Shown: positions 7,757 to 15,397 of the stretch, in pieces | Layout of the letters: every line of letters starts with the position of its first letter | How positions within the stretch are numbered: the first letter of the stretch is position 1 | DNA from: Methylosinus sp. Sm6 | GTDB taxonomy: Bacteria; Pseudomonadota; Alphaproteobacteria; Rhizobiales; Beijerinckiaceae | Direction of reading: 5' to 3' | NCBI RefSeq assembly: GCF_019802345.1 | Contig: NZ_JAINDZ010000027.1 | Location: 1 to 64,000, forward strand | DNA length: 64,000 nt | Program-made: the position numbers and the translations under genes | Notes under the pieces: model-generated | The model's input: the letters and a program-made list of their open reading frames with translations, nothing else | The model's database searches: none | What the model was told of the DNA's origin: nothing

Positions 7757-10027
7757 TCACTCCGCTGCCAGCCGCGCCTCGGCGTCGGCGTGCAGGGCGA
7801 GGCCCTGCCAGCTGAGGGCGCCGTCGATCTTCTTCTTCGTGAAGCCGAGCTCGGTCAGCATCGCGGCTTGCGAGCCCTTCGAGACCTTCTTCAGCGCGCG
7901 CGGCGCGCGATAGGCTTCGAAGGCCGCATCGAGCGCGTCGACGCCGACATGGCGGCCGGGCGCGGGCGCCGCATGGGCGCGCAGGAAGGTCGCATAGCCG
8001 AGATGGCCGGCGGCCATGCACGTCTGTTCGAGGTTGTCGCCCCAGGCGCTCGCTGCGGCTTTTTCTTCGACCGCAGGAAATTCGCCAGCCGCGTCACGCG
8101 CAGCGCCGGGCGCGTCGCCGTCCATCGCCTCGCGATCTGTTTCAGCCGCAGTTCCGTCCTCGGGTCGATCTTCGGCCAATGCCAGCGCATCGCTGTTGCT
8201 CCTTTTCTGGTCATCGCTCTCGATCGCCTCGACCATCGCCTCGGCGGTCGAGCGCGTGTCCTGTGGCGCGGCGGCGAGTAGCGCCGTCAGCGTCTCGGGG
8301 AGCCAGGCGCGGTCCTTCGCCAGCAGCGCCGCGCGCTCGATCAGCTTCGGCTTGCGCAGCTTGCCGGCCTCGGCCGCCGCCGCCTCGCCGTCCAGCGCGC
8401 GAATGGCCTCCTCGGCCTCCTCGCGCGGGGAGGCCAGAAACAGCGCCTTGTAGTCGAGCGCGGCGGCGACATCGGCGCGCAGCGACACATGACGCTCGGC
8501 GAGCGCGACGAGATTGTGCGCGCGAGTGAGCCTCAGCTCGCTCGGATCGATGGTGTGGCCGATCAGCTCGGCGAAGGCCGCAGTGAGATCGGCGAGCGGC
8601 GCCGTCGCGACGATCGCCAGCGCTGTCTCGAAGCGCATGTGATCGATGCGCGCGAGCAACTCGGAGCGAGGCTCATAGGTCAGAGTCTCGGCGTCGAGCG
8701 TCAGGCCGAACTGTCCATGTGAACAGCCGAGCGTCGCCACGGTGAGCGCCATCGCCAAATTGAGGCTGCGGGCCGTCGCCGCGGCGAGCGCCCCGCCGAT
8801 GGCGCATGCCAGAATTTCCTCCGCCTCCTTCCCGCCGGCAGGCGGCGGAATGGCAGGCTCCTCGGGCTCTTCCTGGCGCGGTTCGCGCGGCGCCGGAGCC
8901 GGCTTGCGCTCGCTCTTGCCGGGTGTTGGCGGCGGCGCGTCCTCGGGCTCCTCTTTCGGCGGCGCCAGCGGCACGGCGCGGGTGATCACCAGCGCGCCCG
9001 TGCTGTCGAAATCGGCCGTCACGCCGAGCGTGGCGCGCCGCTTCTTCGGGATCGCGCGAAGCAGTCCACGCGTTTCGATCTCGTCGCGCTCGGCGTCGGG
9101 CAGATCGGCGTCGTCGAGCCGTTTCCGCTCGGCCTTGGTATAGTCCGGCGTGATGTCCTCAGGCTCCTCGTCGTCGACGGCGTCGGCTATCGACGCCCGC
9201 CCCCAGCCCTCGGCCTCGGCGATGCGCTCGGCCTCGGCGAGCAGCAGCGCATCGGCGACGCGGCGGGCGATGGCGCCGTCGAGCAGGATGATCTGCTCAG
9301 AAAAGAGATCATCGTCCTCGACGCGCCCGCCAGCGGCCACATAGGCGGCGCGGCGCGCCTCGTCGCCGAGCAGGAATTTGCCGAGCGCCTCACTGTCGGA
9401 GACGGTGTCGCGGCGCATGGCGCGGTGGATCGCATAGCTCGACAGCGCGAAGCCGCCGCGCCTCTCATGCTCGTCGAGCACGGCCTCTTGCGCCTCGATC
9501 GGGCCCGCCGTGAAGGCCTGCGCGATGTCGCGATTGATATCGCCCTTGCGCCACATCTCGCGCACGCGCGGGGACAGGCGGCCGAGCGCGAGGCGCTGGC
9601 GCACATGCTTTTCGGAGAGAGCGAAGTCGCGGGCGATGGTGGCGATGTCGAAGCCGTCGCGCTCGAGCGCCGCGAAGGCCTCGAATTCGTCGACCGGATG
9701 CAGCGGCACCTGGGTCACCGATTCGGCGAGCGCCGCCTCGCGCGCCTCGGCGTCCGTGCCGGCGAAAATGCGGACCTCGATGACGCGATCATCGTCGCCG
9801 AGCGAGCGCAGCGCGCGCCAGCGGCGGCCGCCGGCGAGCACGTGATAGTCGAAAAGGCCGTCGTCATCGCGCGAGACCGGCGTGACGAGGATCGGATGCA
9901 ACAGCCCGCGCGCGCGGATGGTCGCGGCGAGCGTCGAGACGTCGCTCGTCATGTCCTGGCGCGGATTGAGCGGCGACAGCGCCGTGATCAGCGACAGCTC
10001 GATTTCTGCGTCCTTGATGCTGCTCAT
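7757..10027 (-). CDS. Large ParB/RepB/Spo0J-type protein
   Basis: 756 aa. ParB nuclease-like fold at about 10-105 with box II GGRRWRALRSLG; HTH at about 125-170 (IATIARDFALSEKHVRQRL). A long acidic, Pro-rich linker around 360-430 is followed by a conserved-looking helical C-terminal half. Such long ParB proteins are typical of conjugative plasmids and large alphaproteobacterial phages. Start ATG 10027 overlaps the preceding stop. No parA partner is nearby, so transcriptional or nucleoprotein roles are as likely as partition. Confidence 0.85.
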   Translation of the reverse strand: MSSIKDAEIELSLITALSPLNPRQDMTSDVSTLAATIRARGLLHPILVTPVSRDDDGLFDYHVLAGGRRWRALRSLGDDDRVIEVRIFAGTDAEAREAALAESVTQVPLHPVDEFEAFAALERDGFDIATIARDFALSEKHVRQRLALGRLSPRVREMWRKGDINRDIAQAFTAGPIEAQEAVLDEHERRGGFALSSYAIHRAMRRDTVSDSEALGKFLLGDEARRAAYVAAGGRVEDDDLFSEQIILLDGAIARRVADALLLAEAERIAEAEGWGRASIADAVDDEEPEDITPDYTKAERKRLDDADLPDAERDEIETRGLLRAIPKKRRATLGVTADFDSTGALVITRAVPLAPPKEEPEDAPPPTPGKSERKPAPAPREPRQEEPEEPAIPPPAGGKEAEEILACAIGGALAAATARSLNLAMALTVATLGCSHGQFGLTLDAETLTYEPRSELLARIDHMRFETALAIVATAPLADLTAAFAELIGHTIDPSELRLTRAHNLVALAERHVSLRADVAAALDYKALFLASPREEAEEAIRALDGEAAAAEAGKLRKPKLIERAALLAKDRAWLPETLTALLAAAPQDTRSTAEAMVEAIESDDQKRSNSDALALAEDRPEDGTAAETDREAMDGDAPGAARDAAGEFPAVEEKAAASAWGDNLEQTCMAAGHLGYATFLRAHAAPAPGRHVGVDALDAAFEAYRAPRALKKVSKGSQAAMLTELGFTKKKIDGALSWQGLALHADAEARLAAE

Positions 10028-10263
10028 ATCTCCGGCCTTTCCAGAAATCGCACGCGGGGCAGGGAGAGAGCGACCATCGTCGGCGCGACGCCGCTGCCCA
10101 TGTAGTTGCAGTCGACGCGCTCGACGCGGATCGACTCGATCGGCGGGACGGCGCGGCGCTCGTGAGAGGTTTCGCGCTCGCGGCCGCGGCGCAGGGTCGG
10201 GGCGAGACGCTCGCGCGGCGTCTGGCGCCGAGGCGCGCGGGTGAAATCGTCGCGCGTCGTCAT
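10024..10263 (-). CDS. Small basic phage protein
   Basis: 79 aa, Arg-rich (DDFTRAPRRQTPRERLAPTL). It overlaps both its neighbours by ATGA, so it is a real member of the leftward operon. Family unknown. Confidence 0.5.
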   Translation of the reverse strand: MTTRDDFTRAPRRQTPRERLAPTLRRGRERETSHERRAVPPIESIRVERVDCNYMGSGVAPTMVALSLPRVRFLERPEI

Positions 10264-10658
10264 TGTCCGCTCCTGTCGATCCGGTCGGCGATGGTCGCGA
10301 CGACGAGCGCCGCGCAGGCCGAGGCGAGGCCGAAAAACACGGCGAATGCGGCGGGCGCGAAGGTCGACAGCGAATCATCGCCCGCGGCGGCGGCGCCCGA
10401 CCAGGCGGCGGCCTCGCCGGCGACGCAGGCCAGCGCCGCGCCGAGCCCGGCGGCGCGCAGCGCGCGGGCCGCGGCGATGATGCGCGGATAGAGCCGCAGC
10501 GCGTCGCGCCAGGCGAGGCCATTGCGGATCATCTCCTCGAGGAGATGCGGCTCGTCGTCGAGATCGGCCGTCGCGGGCAGCGCGGCGGCATGCAACAGAA
10601 TGTCGGCGGGATTGTCGGCCAAGGGGAAGGGGCGGCGGGGGGGCATTGCGGGCTCCAT
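10260..10658 (-). CDS. Small membrane protein, first gene of the leftward operon
   Basis: 132 aa. The C-terminal half has two hydrophobic stretches of membrane-helix length (LGAALACVAGEAAAW, AFAVFFGLASACAALVVATI). The N-terminal half is soluble. Start ATG 10658 (alternative ATG 10646). It lies directly downstream of the promoter at 10680-10708. A superinfection-exclusion role would suit a membrane protein expressed with lysogeny genes, but this is only inference from position. Confidence 0.5.
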   Translation of the reverse strand: MEPAMPPRRPFPLADNPADILLHAAALPATADLDDEPHLLEEMIRNGLAWRDALRLYPRIIAAARALRAAGLGAALACVAGEAAAWSGAAAAGDDSLSTFAPAAFAVFFGLASACAALVVATIADRIDRSGQ

Positions 10659-10679
10659 CGCGAAGCGAAGACGGAGCTG

Positions 10680-10735
10680 ATAATTTTCTTAAATCAGAAA
10701 TCTGTCAATCTTGATTTTTGAATTTCAGAATTTCA
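10680..10735 (-). promoter_or_regulatory. Promoter with operator motifs for the leftward operon
   Basis: On the minus strand, TTGACA (10703-10708), a 17-bp spacer, then AATTAT (10680-10685) is a near-consensus promoter about 25 bp before ATG 10658. AT-rich half-sites AAATCAGAA (10691-10699) and TTTCAGAA (10722-10729) match those near the repressor start, so the prophage repressor probably controls this promoter as at a lambda-like pL. Confidence 0.7.
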
Positions 10736-10993
10736 TTCGGGCGAGTAACCGCTCCAATCCTTCGGCTGGCGCCGATTTGTGAGCTTGGCGATCTCTACCG
10801 CGACCGCCGACCAATGATCCGGCGGCCGGTTGCCGTCGATCGCCACGTTCCGCATTTCGTCCATGTAGCGCGTGACCGCCTCGAAATGGGCGCCCTCGTC
10901 GCCGAAACGCGCGATCAGATCGTGCGCATCATATTCGACGAGGGCCTGTCTCAGTCGCCGCGCCCGGCGCCATTTGCGGAAAAGCGATAACAA
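10733..10993 (-). CDS. Small phage protein downstream of the repressor
   Basis: 86 aa if begun at TTG 10993, which has GAGG five bases upstream and lies 8 bp past the repressor stop. Basic N-terminus (SLFRKWRRARRLRQALVEYD), then a mixed domain ending KDWSGYSPE. The reading frame extends further upstream only inside the repressor gene. The family is not recognised; probably co-transcribed with the repressor. Confidence 0.5.
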   Translation of the reverse strand: MLSLFRKWRRARRLRQALVEYDAHDLIARFGDEGAHFEAVTRYMDEMRNVAIDGNRPPDHWSAVAVEIAKLTNRRQPKDWSGYSPE

Positions 10994-11000
10994 GCGAGCC

Positions 11001-11657
11001 TCATAAGGGGGAAAACCGGGCGATGACCTTCCCGATGATCCGCACTTCCGTTCCGTCGCCCGAGCGCATCGTCTCGAAATCTGGAATGTCGATCCGGTCT
11101 TGAAGCCTCGGGTCGGTCGAGCGAAACCAAAGTTCGAGGCCGCGGCCGGCGACGACAAGCTCTCGGCATGTCGTTTCGATGAGGTCGTGATCCTGGCGCT
11201 CCACGACCACGATATCGCCGGTGCAATATCGATCTCGCGCGAGGAAATAGGGGACGCAAATCAAGTAGTCGCCAGAATGGATTTTGCGCTTGTCCAACTG
11301 GTTGCCGATTACGCGAAACGCAAACTGTTCGCTCATGGTGAACTCGCCCAGCACAATAGGAATTTGAGCGGGCGAATCATCATAAATATACGTAGGACCG
11401 CGCCATAAATCCGGGGCCGCTTCTCCCCTCACGGGGACATGGACGATGGACGTCCGCTCGGGCTTCGCCGCTCCAAACGTCGGAACGGCTTCCTCTAGGT
11501 ATTTGGCAATCTTGCTGATTTCGTCAATCTGAAGCTTACGCTTGCCGCGTAGCAGCTCGGTCACGGCCGAAGGCGAGCGGCCGATCGCGGAAGCGAGCCC
11601 TTTTCTGGACTTTCCTTCCTTCTTCAGCCCGTTCTCGATCCATTCGATGATGTTCAT
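11001..11657 (-). CDS. CI-like prophage repressor, XRE-S24 type
   Basis: 218 aa. N-terminal HTH at about 14-60 (KGLASAIGRSPSAVTELLRG, ISKIAKYL). The C-terminal S24/LexA-like region has FAFRVIGNQLDKRKIHSGDY, where the usual nucleophile motif GxSM is replaced by GNQL. The Lys position is not obvious either, so autocleavage may be lost, with induction triggered another way. ATG 11657 is preceded by GAGAG. Divergent from the Cro-like gene, with palindromic operators between them. Confidence 0.8.
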   Translation of the reverse strand: MNIIEWIENGLKKEGKSRKGLASAIGRSPSAVTELLRGKRKLQIDEISKIAKYLEEAVPTFGAAKPERTSIVHVPVRGEAAPDLWRGPTYIYDDSPAQIPIVLGEFTMSEQFAFRVIGNQLDKRKIHSGDYLICVPYFLARDRYCTGDIVVVERQDHDLIETTCRELVVAGRGLELWFRSTDPRLQDRIDIPDFETMRSGDGTEVRIIGKVIARFSPL

Positions 11658-11664
11658 GTCTCTC

Positions 11665-11745
11665 GTTTTCTGTGAACCAGAAAAAACTAGCAATCACGAT
11701 TTTCAGAAAATAACTTGACAAAAAATTTTGATTTTCAGAACTTCG
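11665..11745. promoter_or_regulatory. Operator cluster of the lysogeny switch
   Basis: Three related sites lie between the divergent repressor and Cro-like genes: the inverted repeat TTTTCTG/CAGAAAA (11666-11672, 11678-11684), the perfect palindrome TTTTCAGAAAA (11700-11710) and ATTTTCAGAA (11731-11740). TTGACA at 11715-11720 would be the rightward -35; no good -10 follows at 17 bp. The same half-site appears at the leftward operon promoter near 10.7 kb. Confidence 0.65.
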
Positions 11746-11749
11746 TGGC

Positions 11750-12103
11750 ATGAAGACGCGAATGGAACCGGCTTACACGATCATCAAGCGCCTCGGCGGC
11801 GAGGCTGCCGTGTCGCGCGCGACCGGCACGGCCTACACCGCGCCCTACCGCTGGCAACATCCCGTCGACAAGGGCGGCACGGGCGGCCTCATTCCCCAAA
11901 AGCACCATCCGGCGCTTTTGGAGTTCGCACGCCAGAACGGCAAAGAGCTGACGCCCGCCGATTTTCTGCCGCAGGCCCGAGCCGCCGAAGCGGCGGATTG
12001 CGCGGCGCGGGCGCGCGATGACGCCCCGCGCGCTCGCGCCGTCCGCAGGCTCCGCGTCGACGTGTCGGCCGTCTCCCCTTTTCCCACCGAGAGGGACGCA
12101 TGA
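11750..12103 (+). CDS. Cro-like HTH regulator
   Basis: 117 aa (ATG 11750; ATG 11762 possible). The N-terminal HTH follows the pattern of YdaS/Cro-like phage proteins: IIKRLGGEAAVSRATGTAY, then PYRWQHP and a ligand-free loop GGLIPQKHHPALLEFA. The C-terminal 40 residues are Ala/Arg-rich. First gene of the rightward early operon, divergent from the repressor, so it is the expected Cro counterpart. No clear ribosome-binding site; the message may be near-leaderless. Confidence 0.75.
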   Translation: MKTRMEPAYTIIKRLGGEAAVSRATGTAYTAPYRWQHPVDKGGTGGLIPQKHHPALLEFARQNGKELTPADFLPQARAAEAADCAARARDDAPRARAVRRLRVDVSAVSPFPTERDA

Positions 12104-12315
12104 TCGCCGAAATGTCGCCATTAAGTAGCGAATTGGTCTCCGTCGAGCGCGGCGCTCTGCAATCCGTTCTGCTCGCCTTCCGTGTCGAGGGCGGCGAGAA
12201 GCTGGCGCTCCGCCTTTCGATCGCCGATGCGCGCGCCCTGCTCGAGGCCGTGGGCCATGTCGCCGATGGCCGCGCCCTGCGTTCGTCCGTCAAGCGCGAA
12301 AGCGAGGGCGCGTGA
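12100..12315 (+). CDS. Small phage protein
   Basis: 71 aa, overlapping the Cro-like gene by ATGA. A beta-rich first half (SVERGALQSVLLAFRVEGGE) is followed by a helix (ADARALLEAVGHVADG). No family recognised. Confidence 0.5.
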   Translation: MIAEMSPLSSELVSVERGALQSVLLAFRVEGGEKLALRLSIADARALLEAVGHVADGRALRSSVKRESEGA

Positions 12316-12316
12316 A

Positions 12317-12457
12317 ATGACGGCGCCGCTCTCTTCGCGCCTCGGCGCATCCCTCTTCGCGCGGCTCGCCTGCTCTTCGCCGCGCGTTGCGACTGGCCGC
12401 CGTAAGCGGCAAGCGGCGCTCTCGCGCTGCGGCCCTCCTTGGGCGTTTCCTCCCTGA
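12317..12457 (+). CDS. Possible 46-aa ORF before a terminator
   Basis: MTAPLSSRLGASLFARLACS and on to a stop at 12455-12457, starting 1 base after the previous stop and ending just before the terminator. Composition is Arg/Ser/Pro-rich and looks like GC-driven open frame, so expression is doubtful. Confidence 0.25.
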   Translation: MTAPLSSRLGASLFARLACSSPRVATGRRKRQAALSRCGPPWAFPP

Positions 12458-12459
12458 CT

Positions 12460-12488
12460 TCCCCGAGGCTTCGGTCTCGGGGTCTTTT
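12460..12488 (+). terminator. Rho-independent terminator in the early operon
   Basis: CCCCGAG/CTCGGGG hairpin with an 8-base loop, followed by TCTTTT. It lies between the switch-proximal genes and the rest of the early operon, a position like lambda tR1, so early read-through could be regulated here. The rest of 12489-12606 shows nothing else. Confidence 0.65.
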
Positions 12489-12606
12489 GCGTCTGCGTTC
12501 ATTGCGTTCCCTCGGCGCGCGCCAACGTGCCGATCTCGTTCCCGTTCCAAATCGAGGCCGATGCGGCGCGCCAACGCCGCGGCGGCGATCTAGGGTCTCT
12601 CCACGC

Positions 12607-13053
12607 ATGCGTCTCGTCGACGATTTCACCCTCTCCGCGAGCCCTCCGATGCATGCAGCATCGGAGAGATCGGTGAGAAAAGATTCGTCGAGGGGTGGAA
12701 AGTTTTCACGCAATGCGCGCCGCATTTCCCGGGCGCTCGATTCCGCCGCGCGCGACCGCGTCAGCGATTTCCTGCGCCGGGCGCATCCGTTGAAAACAGG
12801 CGAGTGGGTCGAGGATCGCACGGGCGGCGCCGTCTCCGCCATGCGCGTGCGCAAATGGCTCACCGGCGATGCGGCGCCCGACTTTTTCGCTCTGCTTCAT
12901 CTCATTCGCGCCTATGGCGCGGATTTCCTCGTCTTTGTGATCGGCGACGCGCCCGAGAGTCTGCTCGAGGCGGCGCTCGTCGAGCGGCGTGCGCGTTACC
13001 TCGAGAGCGTGAAGAAGCTCGAGGAAGAGTTCGAGTCTCTGTCCAGTCGGTAG
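12607..13053 (+). CDS. Phage DNA-binding-like protein
   Basis: 148 aa from ATG 12607 (ATG 12649 possible). The central segment AVSAMRVRKWLTGDAAPDFF is followed by LLHLIRAYGADFLVFVIGDA. This resembles the recognition-helix region of phage regulators that read 'RxRKWLTGxxxP', with a C-terminal coiled stretch (LESVKKLEEEFESL). Probably an early regulator. No better family assignment. Confidence 0.55.
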   Translation: MRLVDDFTLSASPPMHAASERSVRKDSSRGGKFSRNARRISRALDSAARDRVSDFLRRAHPLKTGEWVEDRTGGAVSAMRVRKWLTGDAAPDFFALLHLIRAYGADFLVFVIGDAPESLLEAALVERRARYLESVKKLEEEFESLSSR

Positions 13054-13085
13054 CCGAGTTCCGACACTCGAACGAAGAGAGCTTC

Positions 13086-13397
13086 ATGCGCAAGTTCTGG
13101 CTGCGCGCGGCGCTCGCCGCGTCGCTTTCGCGCGACCTTTTATCTGCCTGCGCCTATGCCGTTTGCACATGCTGCCTTGCCGTGGCGCGGGGGTTTGATC
13201 GGCTCGCGCTCGCTTGTGAGCGGCACGCGCGCGGCGAAACGGCGCCGTTCCGCGATATCATGTTCGGATGGTGGGGGCGGGCGTTCACCTGGCCGGCGCC
13301 GCCGCGCGGGTTTCACGCCGTCCGCGGCGTGTTCTGCGGGATCGATCTCTCCGCTGAAGGGCGGGAGTGGCTTGCGCGGGAGCGGTCGCGAAAATGA
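13086..13397 (+). CDS. Small phage protein of unknown function
   Basis: 103 aa, with GAAGAGAG before ATG 13086. The N-terminal hydrophobic stretch with several cysteines ([17 protein letters not shown]) could be a membrane anchor. The C-terminal part has [15 protein letters not shown]. The stop overlaps the GapR-like gene start. Confidence 0.5.
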   Translation: MRKFWLRAALAASLSRDLLSACAYAVCTCCLAVARGFDRLALACERHARGETAPFRDIMFGWWGRAFTWPAPPRGFHAVRGVFCGIDLSAEGREWLARERSRK

Positions 13398-13681
13398 GCG
13401 CGCTGCTCACCGTCGACGGCGAAGCGCTGCGCGCCTTCGTCGAGCGGATCGAAAAGCTCGCGGAAGAGCGCGGCGCGATCGGCGACGACATCAAGGATGT
13501 CTATGGCGAGGCCAAGGCGCAGGGCTTCGATCCGAAGATCATGCGCAAGATCGTCGCGCTGCGCCGCCAGGACAAGAAGAAGCGCGAGGAAGAGGCCGAG
13601 CTGCTCGGGCTCTATACCGATGCACTCGGCGATTTTTTCGATACGCCGCTCGGCGCGGCGGCGGAGCGCGACGATGCCTGA
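13394..13681 (+). CDS. GapR-like protein (DUF2312)
   Basis: 95 aa, nearly all of it the DUF2312 domain: [60 protein letters not shown]. Caulobacter GapR belongs to this family. It is a small tetrameric nucleoid protein that clamps overtwisted DNA ahead of polymerases and helps gyrase and topoisomerase IV. A phage copy in the early operon, shortly before replication genes, suggests it manages supercoiling at phage forks or at highly transcribed phage DNA. Coupled to both neighbours by overlaps. Confidence 0.88.
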   Translation: MSALLTVDGEALRAFVERIEKLAEERGAIGDDIKDVYGEAKAQGFDPKIMRKIVALRRQDKKKREEEAELLGLYTDALGDFFDTPLGAAAERDDA

Positions 13682-13922
13682 TCTCTTCGGCGCGCCGGCG
13701 TCGCCAAGTCGAGATTCGCGCCCTCCGAGTAGGGCGGAAAAACCGACATCGCCGATGACGCGCGCGGAAATCGTCGCGCGCTTCGGCGTCGTCGATCTCA
13801 AATCGCCGCGCGCGCACAAATGCTTTCGCTGCGGCGTGTCGACCGGCCTCGCCTTCGGATCGCTGCTACGCGGCGGAAAAATCGTTTTCGCGTGCAAGAC
13901 GCATTTCGAGGAGCTGATGTGA
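13674..13922 (+). CDS. Small zinc-ribbon-like phage protein
   Basis: 82 aa starting [13 protein letters not shown], with a Ser/Pro/Arg-rich N-terminal tail. The C-terminus has CFRCG followed by CKTHF, a likely Cys2-Cys/His zinc site. It overlaps the GapR-like gene by 8 bp. Confidence 0.55.
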   Translation: MPDLFGAPASPSRDSRPPSRAEKPTSPMTRAEIVARFGVVDLKSPRAHKCFRCGVSTGLAFGSLLRGGKIVFACKTHFEELM

Positions 13923-14128
13923 TGATGCGCAAGCCACGAACGCATCGCAGGTTCACGCCGGAGGAAGATGCGCGGCTGCTCGAGCTGCGCGGACGATATC
14001 CGGGCTGCAGGCCGGAGAAGGGCGTCCATTGCGCGAATGCCGGCGGGCTGGGCGCCATCGGCAAGATCATGGGGCGCGACCCGACTTCGCTGGCGTGGCG
14101 GCTGCGCAAGCTCGCCGGGACTTTGTGA
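13922..14128 (+). CDS. Myb/SANT-like HTH protein
   Basis: 68 aa: RRFTPEEDARLLELRGRYPG, then IGKIMGRDPTSLAWRLRKL. One three-helix SANT/Myb-like DNA-binding domain fills the protein. The stop-start overlap TGATG couples it to the zinc-ribbon gene. Compare the C-terminal domain of the protein at 5800-6186. Confidence 0.6.
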   Translation: MMRKPRTHRRFTPEEDARLLELRGRYPGCRPEKGVHCANAGGLGAIGKIMGRDPTSLAWRLRKLAGTL

Positions 14129-14199
14129 CTGCAGAAGTCGCCGCGACGCGCGGAACGCGAGTTTCTCGACGCATTTCAGCGGCTCGTCTGGGAGGCGGC

Positions 14200-15039
14200 A
14201 TGAGCAATGAAGATGCACGGCTACGACCTGTAGAGCCGATGAGTGTTCCCGGAATCGAGCCGGCGCAGATCGATGCTGCCCGGCCAGAATTTCGCGATGT
14301 CGATCCGCGAACGCTGCTCGTCGACGAGAGCTATCAGCGCAATCTCGCCGAAAAGTCTGTCACCTTGATTCGCAAGATCGTCGGCGGCTGGAGCTGGCGC
14401 GCGTTCAAGCCGCCGATCTGCGTCGAGATCGGCGATGCGCTGCATGTGATCGATGGGCAGCATACGGCGATCGCGGCGGCTTCTCATCCGGAGATCGACT
14501 GCATTCCGGTGATGATCGTGCCCGCCGGAAAGGTGGAGGATCGTGCGCTCGCCTTCGTGCGGCACAATCGCGACCGCATTCATGTCACCCCGAACCAGTT
14601 GCATTATGCGCTGCTCGCGGCCGGAGATGAGACGGCGCAGACGATCAGAGAGGTGTGCGAACGGGCGGGCGCGCGCGTCCTGAAAGCGCCGCCGAGCCAA
14701 GGTCGCTACAAGCCCGGCGACGTGATGGCCGTCGGCTCGCTCTCCGGGCTCGTCTCGCGGCGTCACGCGCTCGGCGCGCGGCGCGTGCTCGAAATCTGCG
14801 TCAAAGGACAGCTCGCGCCCATTTCGGCGGCAGCGCTGAAGGCCGTCGAGGAATTGCTCTTCGGCGAATCCTATGCCGGCGCGCGCGAGCCGGAGGATAT
14901 CGCCATGACAATTCGTGCAATGGGGCCGGGAGCCGAGCGTGAAGCGGCAAAATTCTGCGCCGAGCATGATTTGCCGCTCTGGAAAGGTCTCGTCGTGACC
15001 TGGTTCCGCGCCACTCGGAAGCCGCGCAATGGACGCTGA
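14200..15039 (+). CDS. ParB-like nuclease-fold protein
   Basis: 279 aa. ParB/sulfiredoxin-like core around residues 35-120, with VDPRTLLVDESYQRNL and the box II variant IDGQHTAIAAA, then a helical part with YKPGDVMAVGSLSGLVSRR. Similar proteins (DUF6551-like) are frequent early genes in alphaproteobacterial prophages. GGAGG lies just before ATG 14200. The ORF extends upstream without any supported start. Overlaps the next gene by 11 bp. Confidence 0.7.
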   Translation: MSNEDARLRPVEPMSVPGIEPAQIDAARPEFRDVDPRTLLVDESYQRNLAEKSVTLIRKIVGGWSWRAFKPPICVEIGDALHVIDGQHTAIAAASHPEIDCIPVMIVPAGKVEDRALAFVRHNRDRIHVTPNQLHYALLAAGDETAQTIREVCERAGARVLKAPPSQGRYKPGDVMAVGSLSGLVSRRHALGARRVLEICVKGQLAPISAAALKAVEELLFGESYAGAREPEDIAMTIRAMGPGAEREAAKFCAEHDLPLWKGLVVTWFRATRKPRNGR

Positions 15040-15397
15040 ACGAATGCTCTCGATCATCGAGGCCGAAAGCGATCGGCTGCGCGAGCGCGTCGCCATGCTC
15101 GAGGCGGCGCTGATGGATACGCGCGTGCTGCCCCTCGAATGGCGCCTCACCGCATCGGAGGCGCGCATCTTCGGCGTGCTCGTCAATCGCGAGCTCGCGA
15201 CCAAGGACGCGATGATGGCTGCACTCTATGTCGATGACGGCCGAGACGAGGCCGAAGAAAAGATTGTCGATGTGTTCATCTGCAAGCTGCGCAAGAAGCT
15301 CAAGCCGTTCGGCGTCGAGATTGCGACCGATTGGGGCCAGGGCTATCGGCTCGATGCGAAAAGCCGAGGCGAATGGCGGAAAGGCGGCGCGTCGTGA
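15029..15397 (+). CDS. Winged-helix (OmpR/PhoB-type) DNA-binding protein
   Basis: 122 aa. N-terminal coiled coil (about 1-30, IEAESDRLRERVAMLEAAL), then a winged helix (about 38-115): LTASEARIFGVLVNRELATK, VDVFICKLRKKLKPFGVEI, GQGYRLD. This is a response-regulator output domain without a receiver. It probably dimerises through the coil and acts as an early phage activator, similar in design to CtrA/GcrA-type control proteins. Confidence 0.75.
   Translation: MDAERMLSIIEAESDRLRERVAMLEAALMDTRVLPLEWRLTASEARIFGVLVNRELATKDAMMAALYVDDGRDEAEEKIVDVFICKLRKKLKPFGVEIATDWGQGYRLDAKSRGEWRKGGAS

Noticed and set aside
11715-11743. Complete rightward promoter at the switch
   Set aside because: TTGACA is present but no acceptable -10 hexamer lies 16-18 bp downstream, so only a -35 element is noted.
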